In this document: positions 8,434-18,690 of the stretch, piece after piece
How positions within the stretch are numbered: the stretch's first letter is position 1
Layout of the letters: the number at the start of each line of letters is the position of its first letter
NCBI RefSeq assembly: GCF_000182565.1
Contig: NW_015971556.1
Location: forward strand, 1-64,000
DNA from: Spizellomyces punctatus DAOM BR117
Lineage: Eukaryota > Chytridiomycota > Chytridiomycetes > Spizellomycetales > Spizellomycetaceae
DNA length: 64,000 bases
Direction of reading: 5' to 3'
The notes under the pieces: model-generated
The model's input: only the letters and a program-made list of their open reading frames with translations
Database searches by the model: none
What the model was told of the DNA's origin: nothing
Position numbers and translations under genes: made by a program

Positions 8434-11327
8434 ATGGTTACCATCGACCGCATCACTCTCGGATGCAATATCGCCACACTCACAGCAAAAGTCACCGCTG
8501 TGAATAAACGCATCGTCAGCGACGACTCACGAAAATCTAACAAGACGGAACCCACAAAAAAGCGAACGCTAATGGAAGTAGAAGTGACCGATCCAACGGG
8601 AAGGATTGTCTTAATATGTTCAGAGAGTGAGTGGCTTTGAATCACGCGCTGCGCTAGTATCTCACCTCATTGTCACTCACGAGGGTTTCTCAGGCTATAC
8701 CTCTGTTGTAAAGTACGGACGTATGATTCATATAACTGGAAGAACTACATGTTACCGTGGGCGCTTGCAAATTCAAGGTCATATTTCACAGACCATCTTC
8801 CATACCTCGGCCGCATGAGGACTAATCTCGCTGTGATGTTGGTTTGCCTTTATAGTGGGTGACAAATGGGGATCGATCCACAAAGCCGCTGGTGGGGAAA
8901 GCTTTGGCTGCTTGGAGTTTTCTGCTGTCAACAACCTCTCTGAATGCGTAAGTTTTGTAATACCGTTCTTTACCTACTCTTTGAGACTATTTTCTGATCT
9001 TGTGTCCGGGTTTAAAGGTTCGTGAATATGGGGTGCTTCTCCTGAACCAAAAGAACACGGGCACGATTGAGTTCCTTCTTGTCCAAAACCATAAAACGCA
9101 CGGCGAGCCTCTCTGGACCGTTCCGACGGAGATCCCCTTCCTTAGAGACACCGAGAAGGACGCAGGTGAGCATATACCAAATTTTTTTTTTACTTTGGGC
9201 GTGGCTTTTACGAAAACAAACATTTGACAATCACAACAGCGACCCGCGCTCTAATCAACGCGACCGCCGTCACCGAATACGCGTTCGCGCTTCTCCATCA
9301 AACTCCTCCCAGCCTCGTTTCTTCCTCTTCGGACAACACGAAGCGATACATTTACATGGGCCTTGTTAACCCACTCATAGCAGATTCCGGGGAACTCGGA
9401 GAAAACGTAGCGTGGTTCACAATGGACATGATAAAAAACGAACAAGTGAAGGTTGAGGAGTGGGTTATCAGTCTTTTGACCGAAGCTTTTGCAGCTAAGC
9501 AAGGCGGCGAGAAGGAAAACATTTCCGCTGTGGTACCCATCCCGCCGAAATCAGTTCCCATCTTAGCAGCACCTCCCAAGAAAAGACTACCCGTGACGGT
9601 CTTATCAGGATTCCTTGGAGGTATGGTAACCATCGCCCGGAGATAATACAGCAATCGGAATACCTTATTCGATTTCAACCAAATTAGCCGGAAAGACCAC
9701 ACTACTGAACTCAATCCTAAACAAAACCCACAATCTCCGTGTTTGTGTCATTGTCAACGACATGGGTGAGATCAATATTGACTCAAAACTCATCGAGAGA
9801 GGTAAATCCTGATGCACGCGTTTCGGTAACGAATACATCCACCGGACCATTCATACTTCTTCGGTATAACACAGAAGGTTTCACCAATACTGATGAAAAG
9901 TTGGTTGAGTTAACAAACGGATGCATATGGTAAGCGAGTAGAATGATACGAAATGAAGATCCGTGTGATACCCACTCCTTACCGTGTACCATTAGCTGTA
10001 CTCTACGAGAAGACTTGCTCGAACAAGTATCCCATCTGGCCTCGCTGAATAAGTTCGACTACCTCCTCATTGAATCTTCCGGTAGGTACCCCTCCGCATA
10101 TCATTGCGTAGTGGCAGAGACTTACAGAACATTGTTATTCATTGATCTGATCTTTTCCTTATATAGGTATCAGCGAACCCCTCCCCGTTGCGGAGACATT
10201 TGAATTTGAAACAGACATTCCCGGTTACAAATCCTTGATGGATGTGGCCAGGCTGGACACGATGGTTACTTTGGTCGACTCGGTATGGCCTGATGCGCTT
10301 ATTGAATTGGCGCTGCTGTTGACATTCTCCTCAAACCAAGGTAAACTTTCTGAATGACTTTTGGACATCGGATACGTTGCGAAAACGCCGCTTGAACAGC
10401 ACATCCACTGATACACGAACGATTGTGGAGTTGCTCCGAGACCAGGTCGAGTTTGCAAATGGTAAGGAATAGGGGGCAGCGGAAAATGGCGCGAGCGTTT
10501 TGCAAACCTGAAGAGTCACACCACACTTTTCTTACAACATCATCATAGTTCTTATTCTTACCAAAACAGATCTTGTTTCCGATGAGTATTTGAATAAACT
10601 CAAAGCTATCGTAAACAGTTTAAACCCTGCAGCGAAGATTCTGTTCTCGTCTCACGGAAACGTAGACCCGCAAGAGATCTTGAATACTGGACTCTTTTCC
10701 CTCGAGAAAGTCAGGAACAACAAAAATTGGCTGCTCGAACCGCGGTGAGTAACTTCACCTCATAGCGACGATAACTGAAAGTGAGCGTAACCGCATGCAA
10801 TCAATTCACAGGGGATCGCACATCCCCGAAACAATCGAATACAACATTACTCATACAGTCTTCACATCCCAAACTCCCTTACACCCCACTCGTTTATGGA
10901 ACCTCGTGCATCGTTCCGACACCATGTCATCAGTCATTCGATCGAAAGGATTCGTTCATTTGGCTACTCAACCCAGGTATCCCGTTACGTGGTCTCACAC
11001 CGGAAATATAACGACCTTTCGTCTCGGTGGTGTGCCATGGGAAACGGAAGAGGATCGATCCCAGTGCTTGGTTTTTATTGGGATTGGGCTGGAGGTGGAA
11101 AAGGTAACGTGCAGCGGATAGACTTCCTTTAACCCATGCTGCTGTTGGTGTGATTGGGCGATATACACTGACGATTGTGATTTTCTTCATTTCTGATCAT
11201 TTTGTGCCTGCTGCAGATTCACAAAGAGCTCGGCAAGTGTTTGTTACGCCGTAAGGAGTTGGCGATGGGCGAAAGATTTTGGTTGAGGGAATTTTATGAT
11301 CCATTTAGGGAGGTTTTACACAAGTGA
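8434..11327 (+). CDS. OB-fold + Nudix-like + COG0523 (CobW/ZNG1-like) GTPase fusion, putative zinc metallochaperone
   Basis: Thirteen exons in consistent phase: 8434-8626, 8694-8777, 8856-8947, 9018-9165, 9240-9620, 9688-9801, 9875-9929, 9996-10081, 10167-10282, 10341-10461, 10549-10744, 10812-11103 and 11217-11327, giving 662 residues. Residues about 1-95 resemble a nucleic-acid-binding OB fold (VTDPTGRIVLICSE, GRMIHITGR). Residues about 120-250 look like a Nudix fold (LLLNQKNTGTIEFLLVQ, EPLWTVPTE), but the Nudix box acidic residues are missing. From about 305 comes a full COG0523 GTPase: Walker A GFLGAGKTT, the metal-binding GCICC motif, ESSGISEP, a TKTD base-recognition motif and the CobW C-terminal domain (LHPTRLWNL, RSKGFVHLAT). 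COG0523 proteins insert zinc or cobalt into target enzymes using GTP. The Nudix-to-GTPase link lies within one exon (9240-9620), so that fusion is certain. The OB-fold link relies on the weaker donor gtcata at 8778. Confidence 0.85.
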
Positions 11328-11805
11328 TGGTAACAGTAACCCGAGCGCTTTCTTGTTTGTTTGTATGTTAGCCCTTTATAGTACATCTCAGCTATCCACC
11401 ACCATTGTAGGAAGGATGATAAAATCGCATTTGATAAACGCTATGTATTTGGAGGTTCTCTAGGATATACGGCTACTCGCACAGTAACTTTGACAATAGA
11501 TTATTGAATATGGAGTTGATTTCATTTTGCCATGTCAGGATTAGTGTTGGACATTGTCCGACATGTCTCATTGGGTTTTCAGAAGGTCTCTTGACAAGTT
11601 ACCGTGCGGGGTGTAAAATTCCGAGCTCTATGTTCGCTAAGCCGCGTCATTTCAAACGATTGCGCCATAGCTAAGCCACAAGTCAAGTACCTCCCCAGTT
11701 ACAGACCCCGAGGGCTACTCAACTTCGTTTCCATCCAGTTATTTCCTTTGCTGATCTGTCCCGTATCAACCACACACAAAGGCATATATCAAATCTCTTT
11801 CCACC
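11328..11805. other. Intergenic region between two plus-strand genes
   Basis: About 480 bases with the 3' flank of the GTPase gene and presumed promoter of the next. The ATG at 11806 sits in a good context (ccaccATGc). An overlapping plus frame from 11604 is not coding-like. Confidence 0.45.
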
Positions 11806-13826
11806 ATGCAAGAACTACTGGTCATTGGCGCTGGTCCACACGCTCTCGCTCTCCTCGCCACTCTCCTAGAATCTACACCAGACAAGTACCTCGAACACCC
11901 GGAGAACGGTCTCCTCTTCTACCGCACGCGTCCAGATGCTGGAGACTCTGCTCGTACATCCCACCTTCTCCTCGCAAGAGATACTCACTATGATTCCTCG
12001 AGACGACCAAGGAAGACGGACAGAGACGCCGTGGCTCGAGTTTTGAATGGACTTGGCGCCCGTGGTGCCAGATGTTCTGTTCACAAAAAGGATCGAGGAA
12101 TGATTGATGCTCATGTTGATGAAAGAGTTAGAGGACCAGGCTCTTTAAAGACAGGGCTAACAGGTTCTGGTGCTGGTGCGGGGATCTGTCCGCCGGTTGA
12201 ATGGATCAAGGAACACACTCTGGTCCTCGACAAGCTCGGTGGAACAGGGTATGCTGGTGGGAAAGAATGCCGCAAACTAGGAACGTGGATGTCGCTGTGG
12301 AGAAAGCAGATGGAGTTTTTGGTAAGTTAACACACAACGTCAAGTGTTCTCTTGCATAGTGCGAGCTGGAATCCCTGAACTTGATCCTTTCTTCAGCGGG
12401 TGCCGCATCTTCGCAGTCCCATCTCACACCACCCCGACCCTATCGACCGCTCGATTCTATGGCAGTACGCCATGGCAAAGCGACGCACATCAGATGCGGA
12501 CTTGGTTCCATTGCATATTCTCCGTGATCGCTCTTATACCGGACCGTTCATCTTACCCTCTACTGAACTATTCTGGAGTTTCTGCGCGGACTCACTTGTT
12601 AATGGTTTTGGAATAAGAGACCTGGTGCAAAGCGGGGAAGCTGTTGATATTGTCCCGGTTCCATGTGGATGTTCTGTGGACGATAATCAGGACCTTAGTA
12701 ACGAACAAAACGCACAAAGTAAATTCTGCGATCATTTTCGAGTGGAATTTAAGGACGGACGATTGGTGAACGCGCGGAATGTGGTGGTGGCAGTGGGGTC
12801 CAGTTCCTGCGAACGGAATATACCTGCATGGGTAAAGACGTTGCCTCCGGGATATCCCAAGCATTGCCTTTGCCATTGTTTCGACATCGCGTTGGATGAT
12901 GCCACGTACCTAAAGTCCTTTAGTTCAGCAAAGAAAGGGCCGCTCCGGCACAAGTCTGTAGTAATTATTGGAGGAGGAATCACCAGGTAAGACATTGGAG
13001 GAGGGCCGCTGACTTTTTCGCTGCTTGACAGCTCGCTAATCGACCTCACGCCCATGTTCGTTGCAAACAAAAATAGCATTCACGTCTCCCGAACTGCTTT
13101 AGACCTCGGTTGCAACTCCGTTGTGCTCCTCTCCCGTTCCAAGCTCCGCATCCAACCTTTCGACGTCGACGTTCGGTGGGTTGGCCCGCATCGATCCACC
13201 AATATAGCACAATTCTGGTCGGACAATGAGTACCAAAGCCGGGCACACCGCCTTCGTTTGGCCAGATTTCCTCCGAAGGCGGATGAGGCCTACTCTGGGA
13301 GTGGCGCAACGATAACGCATGAAGCAATGGAGCTAGTAAGAGATGACTTGGCTAGCGGCAAGATGAGTGTAACGCAAGAAGTTGAAGTCATTAGTGCAAA
13401 GTGGTATGAGGAGGTTCCGCAACATGGAAAATGGGAATTGCTTTTGAGCAATGGATCGACGATTGCTTGCAATATTATCTGGCAAGTAGTGGTGCTCATT
13501 TACTGTGGAATTGCTAAACACTAACAAGAGCTCATCCACCATATGTTTGCAGGCTCGCAACCGGCACACGCAACACCGTTTCTACTAATACCCTCCTACA
13601 CACCGTCGCCAAACACTACCCCATTCCCATACAAAACGGTCTACCCTCCCTTCGCGAAGATTTATCCTGGTCCCGCAACTGTCCTGGTTTATTTGTCATG
13701 GGATCTTTGGCGGCTCTTCAAGTCGGACGGGGTGCACCGAATTTGATGGGAGGTCGGGCTGCCGCAGGAAGGATCAGTAGAAGTTTGATAGAAAGACTGA
13801 GGAAGGCTTATAGAGCTGGGCAGTAG
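11806..13826 (+). CDS. FAD-dependent monooxygenase-like oxidoreductase (ornithine N-oxygenase/OSGIN-like)
   Basis: Four exons (11806-12321, 12397-12986, 13077-13481, 13553-13826), 594 residues. The N-terminus ELLVIGAGPHALALLATLL is the FAD-binding Rossmann motif GxGxxx(x)A. A second dinucleotide motif SVVIIGGGITSSIHVSR (about residues 362-378), spanning the second intron, should bind NAD(P)H. It is followed by a long domain (DVDVRWVGPHRSTNIAQFW) and a C-terminal flavin-contact segment ending GRGAPNLMGGRAAAGR. This order matches class B flavin monooxygenase-like families (L-lysine/ornithine N-oxygenase, OSGIN). The substrate cannot be told from sequence. Intron 3 has a GC donor (ggcaagt at 13482), with branch ctaac and acceptor tttgcag; the GC-AG reading is the only one that preserves frame. 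No signal peptide, so probably cytosolic. Confidence 0.8.
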
Positions 13827-14013
13827 CATTTGGAAAAAGTGTCTAAGGCAGCTATGCCATACGTAATTGTATTCGTTTAAAAATAGAGAGTGAAGTTTCG
13901 AGTGATTCCGGTGTCGTCGTCCAGAAAGAAACCCGAAACCTTTGAAAATGGGGTTCTTCGGTTTACATCGCATGGTTTCTTAGATATTTTGATGATACAA
14001 GATGATCAGTTCA

Positions 14014-14037
14014 TGGTCCAACCCCTGCCCTAACCCT
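14014..14037 (+). repeat. 24-base direct repeat, copy 1 (contains a CCCTAA core)
   Basis: Identical over 24 bases to 14593-14616. It starts tggtccaaccc and ends cctaaccct. The two copies are 579 bases apart and bracket two short minus-strand ORFs. Confidence 0.85.
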
Positions 14038-14203
14038 CTTCTGGGATCTCCATGGGCGCTTCCGCTGGGGGTTCTTCAGTAGGAGGAGGAAAGCCTTTTT
14101 TATGAGCATATCTAACCCTCTGAAGGTACATTCTGGTTCTGATCTGGTCTTCAGTATAGCTTCTTTTACGGGCAAGAAATGGAGTTCTTTTCTTGGTGCC
14201 CAT
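14030..14203 (-). CDS. Small basic ORF, 57 residues
   Basis: Begins at an ATG at 14203 in fair context (gccgccATGg) and encodes a Lys/Arg-rich first half (TKKRTPFLARKRSY) and a Pro/Glu-rich tail. The stop TAG comes from the telomere-like GGGTTAG inside the 24-base direct repeat. The composition is protein-like and the ATG context is eukaryotic-favourable, but there is no homology signal. It may be one exon of the unit bracketed by the repeats, or chance. Confidence 0.3.
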   Translation of the reverse strand: MGTKKRTPFLARKRSYTEDQIRTRMYLQRVRYAHKKGFPPPTEEPPAEAPMEIPEEG

Positions 14204-14311
14204 GGCGGCCGGTCTGAACTTCAGAATGTCGATACTTAATGCTGCGCACCAATCCCCAAAAGTAGCCCTCCCATGTACCTAGCAAACACGTAGAACAGAG
14301 CATTTGTGGAA

Positions 14312-14545
14312 TCAGTGGGGATTTTCAACTCCCATAAAATTCTGCAAACAAAATGAAAACGTGCGCTCGTGCCTCATGTAAAAGGGCATTTTAAATCCTG
14401 CACAACCTAAACCAAGAGTCCGACAGTGGTCTTGATAGTGATGAGTCCGCAACATCACGCGGTCATGCAACTTCACTTTAGCATCACAGATCATCTGCGG
14501 AGCCACATGGTGCGCAATCAGGATTGCCAATGCAAAGGACCTAAA
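14312..14545 (-). other. Possible minus-strand exon inside the repeat-bracketed unit
   Basis: A polypyrimidine tract and acceptor (ctgattctcgttttag) at about 14546 precede an open frame of about 75 residues (SFALAILIAHHVAPQM, RTHHYQDHCRTLG), ending at TGA 14312-14314. No upstream exon was found. It could belong to the same transcription unit as the small basic ORF downstream. No family recognised. Confidence 0.25.
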
Positions 14546-14592
14546 ACGAGAATCAGTCAAGTTAGAAGTGCTTGATCAAATCGATTGAGACG

Positions 14593-14616
14593 TGGTCCAA
14601 CCCCTGCCCTAACCCT
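14593..14616 (+). repeat. 24-base direct repeat, copy 2
   Basis: Exact copy of 14014-14037 in the same orientation. The flanking bases differ on both sides. Confidence 0.85.
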
Positions 14617-16238
14617 TTATCCATTTAGGCTTGTAACAATAGGCATTATATAGCCTAAATATTTACTCATTGTGTGAGGGTGAAAATAATGACATATGCC
14701 ATACAGGTTTAAATTGCGTGCTTCCTGCCCATCCTCCCACAGCGGTTAGATCTAGCTGATCAGCTTCATCCGCGTCTCTGATTATATGAGATACCAAAAT
14801 GGGGAGTATCGATTCTTTTGATTCGCTATTTTGTATCTGTTGGTATGCAAGCATTGAACCTGCTTTAACACCAGCGCCACTAAGCTTCGGCTATGCTTAA
14901 AAGATGAATACATCGCTACAGGTGGTGAATGTGGTCATGTGCTCCAGCGCCTTCTTCGCTTGATTTTGTGAAGTTTCAAGCGGCATGGATGGTCCTCCAT
15001 CGCTACCCAAATTCTAAGTACTTGCAGATACAGAACCCTTGTGGCACCAGATTGCCGCTATAGCATAATAAACAGCACCGTAAATCCTACCCTCACCCTT
15101 AATCTGTAGACATGCCCGTTCTGCCATAATTACACCGGGAAAGATTTGCGAGGTTTCCGAGGCCCTCTAGCAAGAGTGTCGTGCTAATTTGTAGTGGTAT
15201 AGTGTTTTTACAAACATTTTTATTCATAGTACACCCACCGGCGTCGGCGACCTACACTGGCTCTCGTTCAGGTTGTTCTTTCGATGCGATTCGGGGTTTT
15301 GATCTCTGATGCCACCACGGTAAATCTTATCTTGCCTTGAGCACATGATGCGGGTTGAGCTTAAATCAGCAGATGAGCAGCAAGATAGTCCTTTGAAGTG
15401 AGCCAGCGAAAGGGATGTTTGAGGGTTGCACGTCGCGTGGGTGGTCTTATCACTGCGCTGTTTTGATCATCCCTAGAGATACCCCTGCAAATCCACAACC
15501 TGCGACGAAATCATCGGGCGCAGTAGGACCCAGGTTGTTAACTCCAACCTTTAGGCTCATCGGCATTTTGTTTCCTAAAATTTTGCAACACACCGACAAA
15601 CGACTTGAGAGACTTACAATTACATCCGTCCTATTTTTGAAAGTGTAGATGGCAATATATACGTATATGCCAGCTTACCCATCATGTATAACAAGTTCCA
15701 TGACGCAAGAGACTTGACCGCATACCTGCGCACATATGTGGTCTCGGCATGTTATTGGTCGGATGTGGTTTGCACGGTTCCAGGCGTTTGTTGCCGTTAC
15801 TTCTAAGGCACATGCGTTTGCTGTAGCTACTGTCGAGGACCATAGGTCAAAATCCTTCGCATGTAAAATTCGTTATCTTTTGCCCTGATACAAATAAGAG
15901 GTTTTTGATTCATCCATCGAGTCCATCTCACATCGATAGGGACCCTAGGACATTCAGCTGAAAACTGAGCTTAAAAATCGAGAAAAAAAAATGCCGACCG
16001 GCGCGGCGAAGGAATAAGACACTCAAGTATCAATAATGTATAGCACATGTATATTGTCAGGACCAGACATTGTCAGGGGCGAAGGCAGCCAACCATAATA
16101 TATACAAGATAAAAAACGAAATCCTATGGCCACCGTAGGAGCTGACTACAGTAGAATCCGACAGATGGTATCTATAAAGCGGCGCACCAGCGCCAAGTGT
16201 TTTCCCCACCCCAAAAAAAAGTACCCAATGAAGCGACT
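14617..16238. other. Gene-poor interval
   Basis: No coding frame with a supported start or splice signals was found. A CCCTCACCCTTAA telomere-like variant lies near 15090. The ORFs are short and of random composition. Confidence 0.45.
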
Positions 16239-16748
16239 TTACGCTTCTCGAGCGAGCTCCTGCATAGCTGTCTCTGCATAATGAGTCTCGGCTCTTGCAT
16301 TCCAACGCTTGGACCGTCGCGGCCCATGTTTCTTTGACCGCCTCCTTGATATGCTGCATTCCTCTTCTACGCTGCACTCCACATCGGCCTCTGCCCCGTC
16401 ATTCTTTCCGCGCCAATACATGCTTAATGACCACCGCGGTCGTTTCAACTGTTGCGAAGCGCCCATGTCGCTATGTATCCGTATGCGTGTTTCGGTTTTC
16501 GTTTCAGGGTCCATGTTGCATGGGTCGACGAGGCCCTTGACACCAACACCGTCGTAGGTAGTAGGGTATCGTGAAAGTTGCGGGCCTGGGCAGTTGAAGC
16601 ACGGTTCCTCCTTCTCAGGAGAGGCTGTCAAGTATCCGGTGCCGTTGCACGCGGGACAAATGTCAGCAAGGTCGTCGGCAGACCAAGCAGCAGGTAAAAG
16701 GTAGAGCGTTTCAGTGGATTTGTTGAGAGTTGTCTGAGTTGCCGTCAT
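16239..16748 (-). CDS. Hypothetical protein with paired CxxC motifs, 169 residues
   Basis: The ATG is at 16748; the frame also extends to a TTG two codons upstream, which is not a likely start. Residues about 30-60 contain CPACNGTGY and, after 20 residues, CFNCPG. This recalls the CxxCxGxG zinc-binding repeat of DnaJ-type chaperones or other zinc ribbons. The middle is polar (ETKTETRIRI), and the C-terminal 60 residues are highly charged (SRRRSKKHGPRRSKR), which would suit nuclear or RNA-associated localisation. No known full-length family was recognised. The plus-strand ATG overlapping the start (16747) cannot also be real. Confidence 0.5.
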   Translation of the reverse strand: MTATQTTLNKSTETLYLLPAAWSADDLADICPACNGTGYLTASPEKEEPCFNCPGPQLSRYPTTYDGVGVKGLVDPCNMDPETKTETRIRIHSDMGASQQLKRPRWSLSMYWRGKNDGAEADVECSVEEECSISRRRSKKHGPRRSKRWNARAETHYAETAMQELAREA

Positions 16749-18143
16749 GCTCAAATTCGAAAGTTACTTGTTCAAAGGGCGATTGCAAGATAAAAAGGTG
16801 TTGTTGTCTGAGGTAAGAAGCGGGGGGGGACGACAGTGTGGCTTGCCTTTTATAGTCCCCACCGACAACCAAATCGCAGGGACGCTTGATAACGTTGACT
16901 CATTTCCGATCATTCTATTTTTAAAGTTGTGGTCACACAAAACAGTTAGAATGTCCTTATGACCACAACGATAATGAACTGCTGCTCAACGGGTCGCCTT
17001 CTGATTGGTGGAAATGCCGGGCGCATACGGCATCAGCAACAGCGTGTCAGAGATTACACAGCACACGTTTTGAGTTTTTTGATTATCAAATTCTTGGCTT
17101 GTCAGAGTTGCTTCCGGTTGGAAACGGGAGGTGAGCTTATTTACGAGATTTTATTGCCGAGCATTGGGCCCCGCGTTATGAACAGAATGTGCCAAGAATA
17201 CGGAGCTTTTCTTGACTTTGTTGCAACGGGAGAGTTTAGATGCTCGGACTTTGGATGAATGCGGAACACATTTATGGGTAAGAACGTCATGAGTAATGGT
17301 TTTTTCATTTTTGCAAAAGACATCCCTTTTTTCGGACCCCAAACGGGATAATAGTTCTTCATGCCAAAAATACTCGTAACTTATAAACAGATGCACATAT
17401 GGTGGTAACAGTTCACTCAGTCTGTCCAACGCGTGCTATGCTGAGAGAAACACAGGAATTCCGGGAACGGGGGAGCTGATATGTCGCGCAATCCCGCTCC
17501 CCTCTTGGCATTTTGACACTTTTTGAATTTTGCATATTAAATTACGTTATGTTGCGATAAGTTTTGCCCAATATTACAATCCAATACATTACAGGTATAT
17601 GTGCAGTAAGGTGCTTCCATCTGAGACTTCAACTTGATATTAAAGTGGAACTGTTTGTTAATGTCGAATGCGCTGAAACAATAATCAATGGTTAGTTACA
17701 TTTGTTGATCCAGTTCCAAAGCTGTTCGCGCATTGATGAGTAACACTGTGTCAACCTATTTCGGTTGATATTGATCATGAGGTTTTAGGTGAACATTAGC
17801 CAATTGCAACTAGCACACCCTCACCGATGCATTTGTAACTGGTGGGCGGATCGTACGTTATGCAGGATGGGAGTTCTAGGCTTTTGATCCGCTTGCTGTG
17901 CAGTCCCTGACAGTGAAACCGCCACATTCTACCAGCGGCAAGCCTCTCATTGGGTAACTTGCCAGCAGTTTGCGTTAAATATCGGACCGAAACGTATCGC
18001 AAAAGGTTAATCGGTATTCAGCAGCGGAAGTTTTCATGCAGCATCCTAGATAGAGATTGAAACTGCTTCGCGATCACAGGTACTACCTTTACCTCCTCGG
18101 AGACAAGTAACAAAAAGCATTAACATGCGTTGAGTTTTTATCG
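16749..18143. other. Interval with possible decayed plus-strand exons
   Basis: On plus, an acceptor-like tttttaaag at about 16926 opens a frame (CPYDHNDNELLLNGSPSDWW) ending near a donor ggtgagc at about 17131. A further piece at about 17186-17258 (MCQEYGAFLDFVATGEF) ends in TGA. They can be joined in frame, but no start exon is supported. The rest, 17260-18143, shows nothing. Confidence 0.3.
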
Positions 18144-18690
18144 TTAAGTAAGAGTTACATTAACTATTCCCAATTCGCCAATGGTATTAGGAAATTGCTC
18201 ATCGCTGCTTCCCCACCATTCTATGATGGGAACCTGCAATTTTATTGCGGTTCGCCTAAAGAACCGGTGTTTATCAGCAGCAACCCTTGACGCTTCGTCC
18301 ATCGCCAAAATATATACTCTGGATCTTGAGATATGAGCCAGATGAAGCTGGCGTTTTGCTATTGCAATGGGCACGCACCACTGAACGTATATCAATTCCC
18401 ACAGGATTGACAGCCAGAATGATACTGCTTCGCCAATGTTGCAGTGTCCCTTCGCTGATCTCTTCAAGCATGTTGACACAATTTGCAATTTCCGCCGTGC
18501 ATCATCTGATATCCTTGGCTACTTGCGCCCATGAGACTACCTTAAACATAAGAAGAGAATGCTGCAAACGTTTAACATCGAAACTGCTGTCGGTCCGAAT
18601 TTTTCAGTATTGGAGTTCACGATACCAGAGAATACCTCCCAAGTCTCCATAAGGGGTGAATTCGTTGAATAGGATACTCTCAGCGTCGTG
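18144..18690 (-). pseudogene. Minus-strand gene fragment with frame shifts, family uncertain
   Basis: The reading starts near 18685 (SILFNEFTPYGDLGGIL, reminiscent of a protein-kinase hinge region, weakly), then KVVSWAQVAKDI and MLEEISEGTLQHWRSSIILA. It shifts at an AAAA run into ASFIWLISQDPEYIFWRW and stops at about 18242. A separate frame continues to 18144. In-frame stops and at least two frame changes separate coherent blocks. The kinase idea rests on about a dozen residues. Confidence 0.25.

Noticed and set aside
16747-16962. Plus ORF beginning at an ATG overlapping the minus-strand start
   Set aside because: A good-looking donor follows it, but no downstream exon joins in phase; the minus ORF is longer and carries CxxC motifs.
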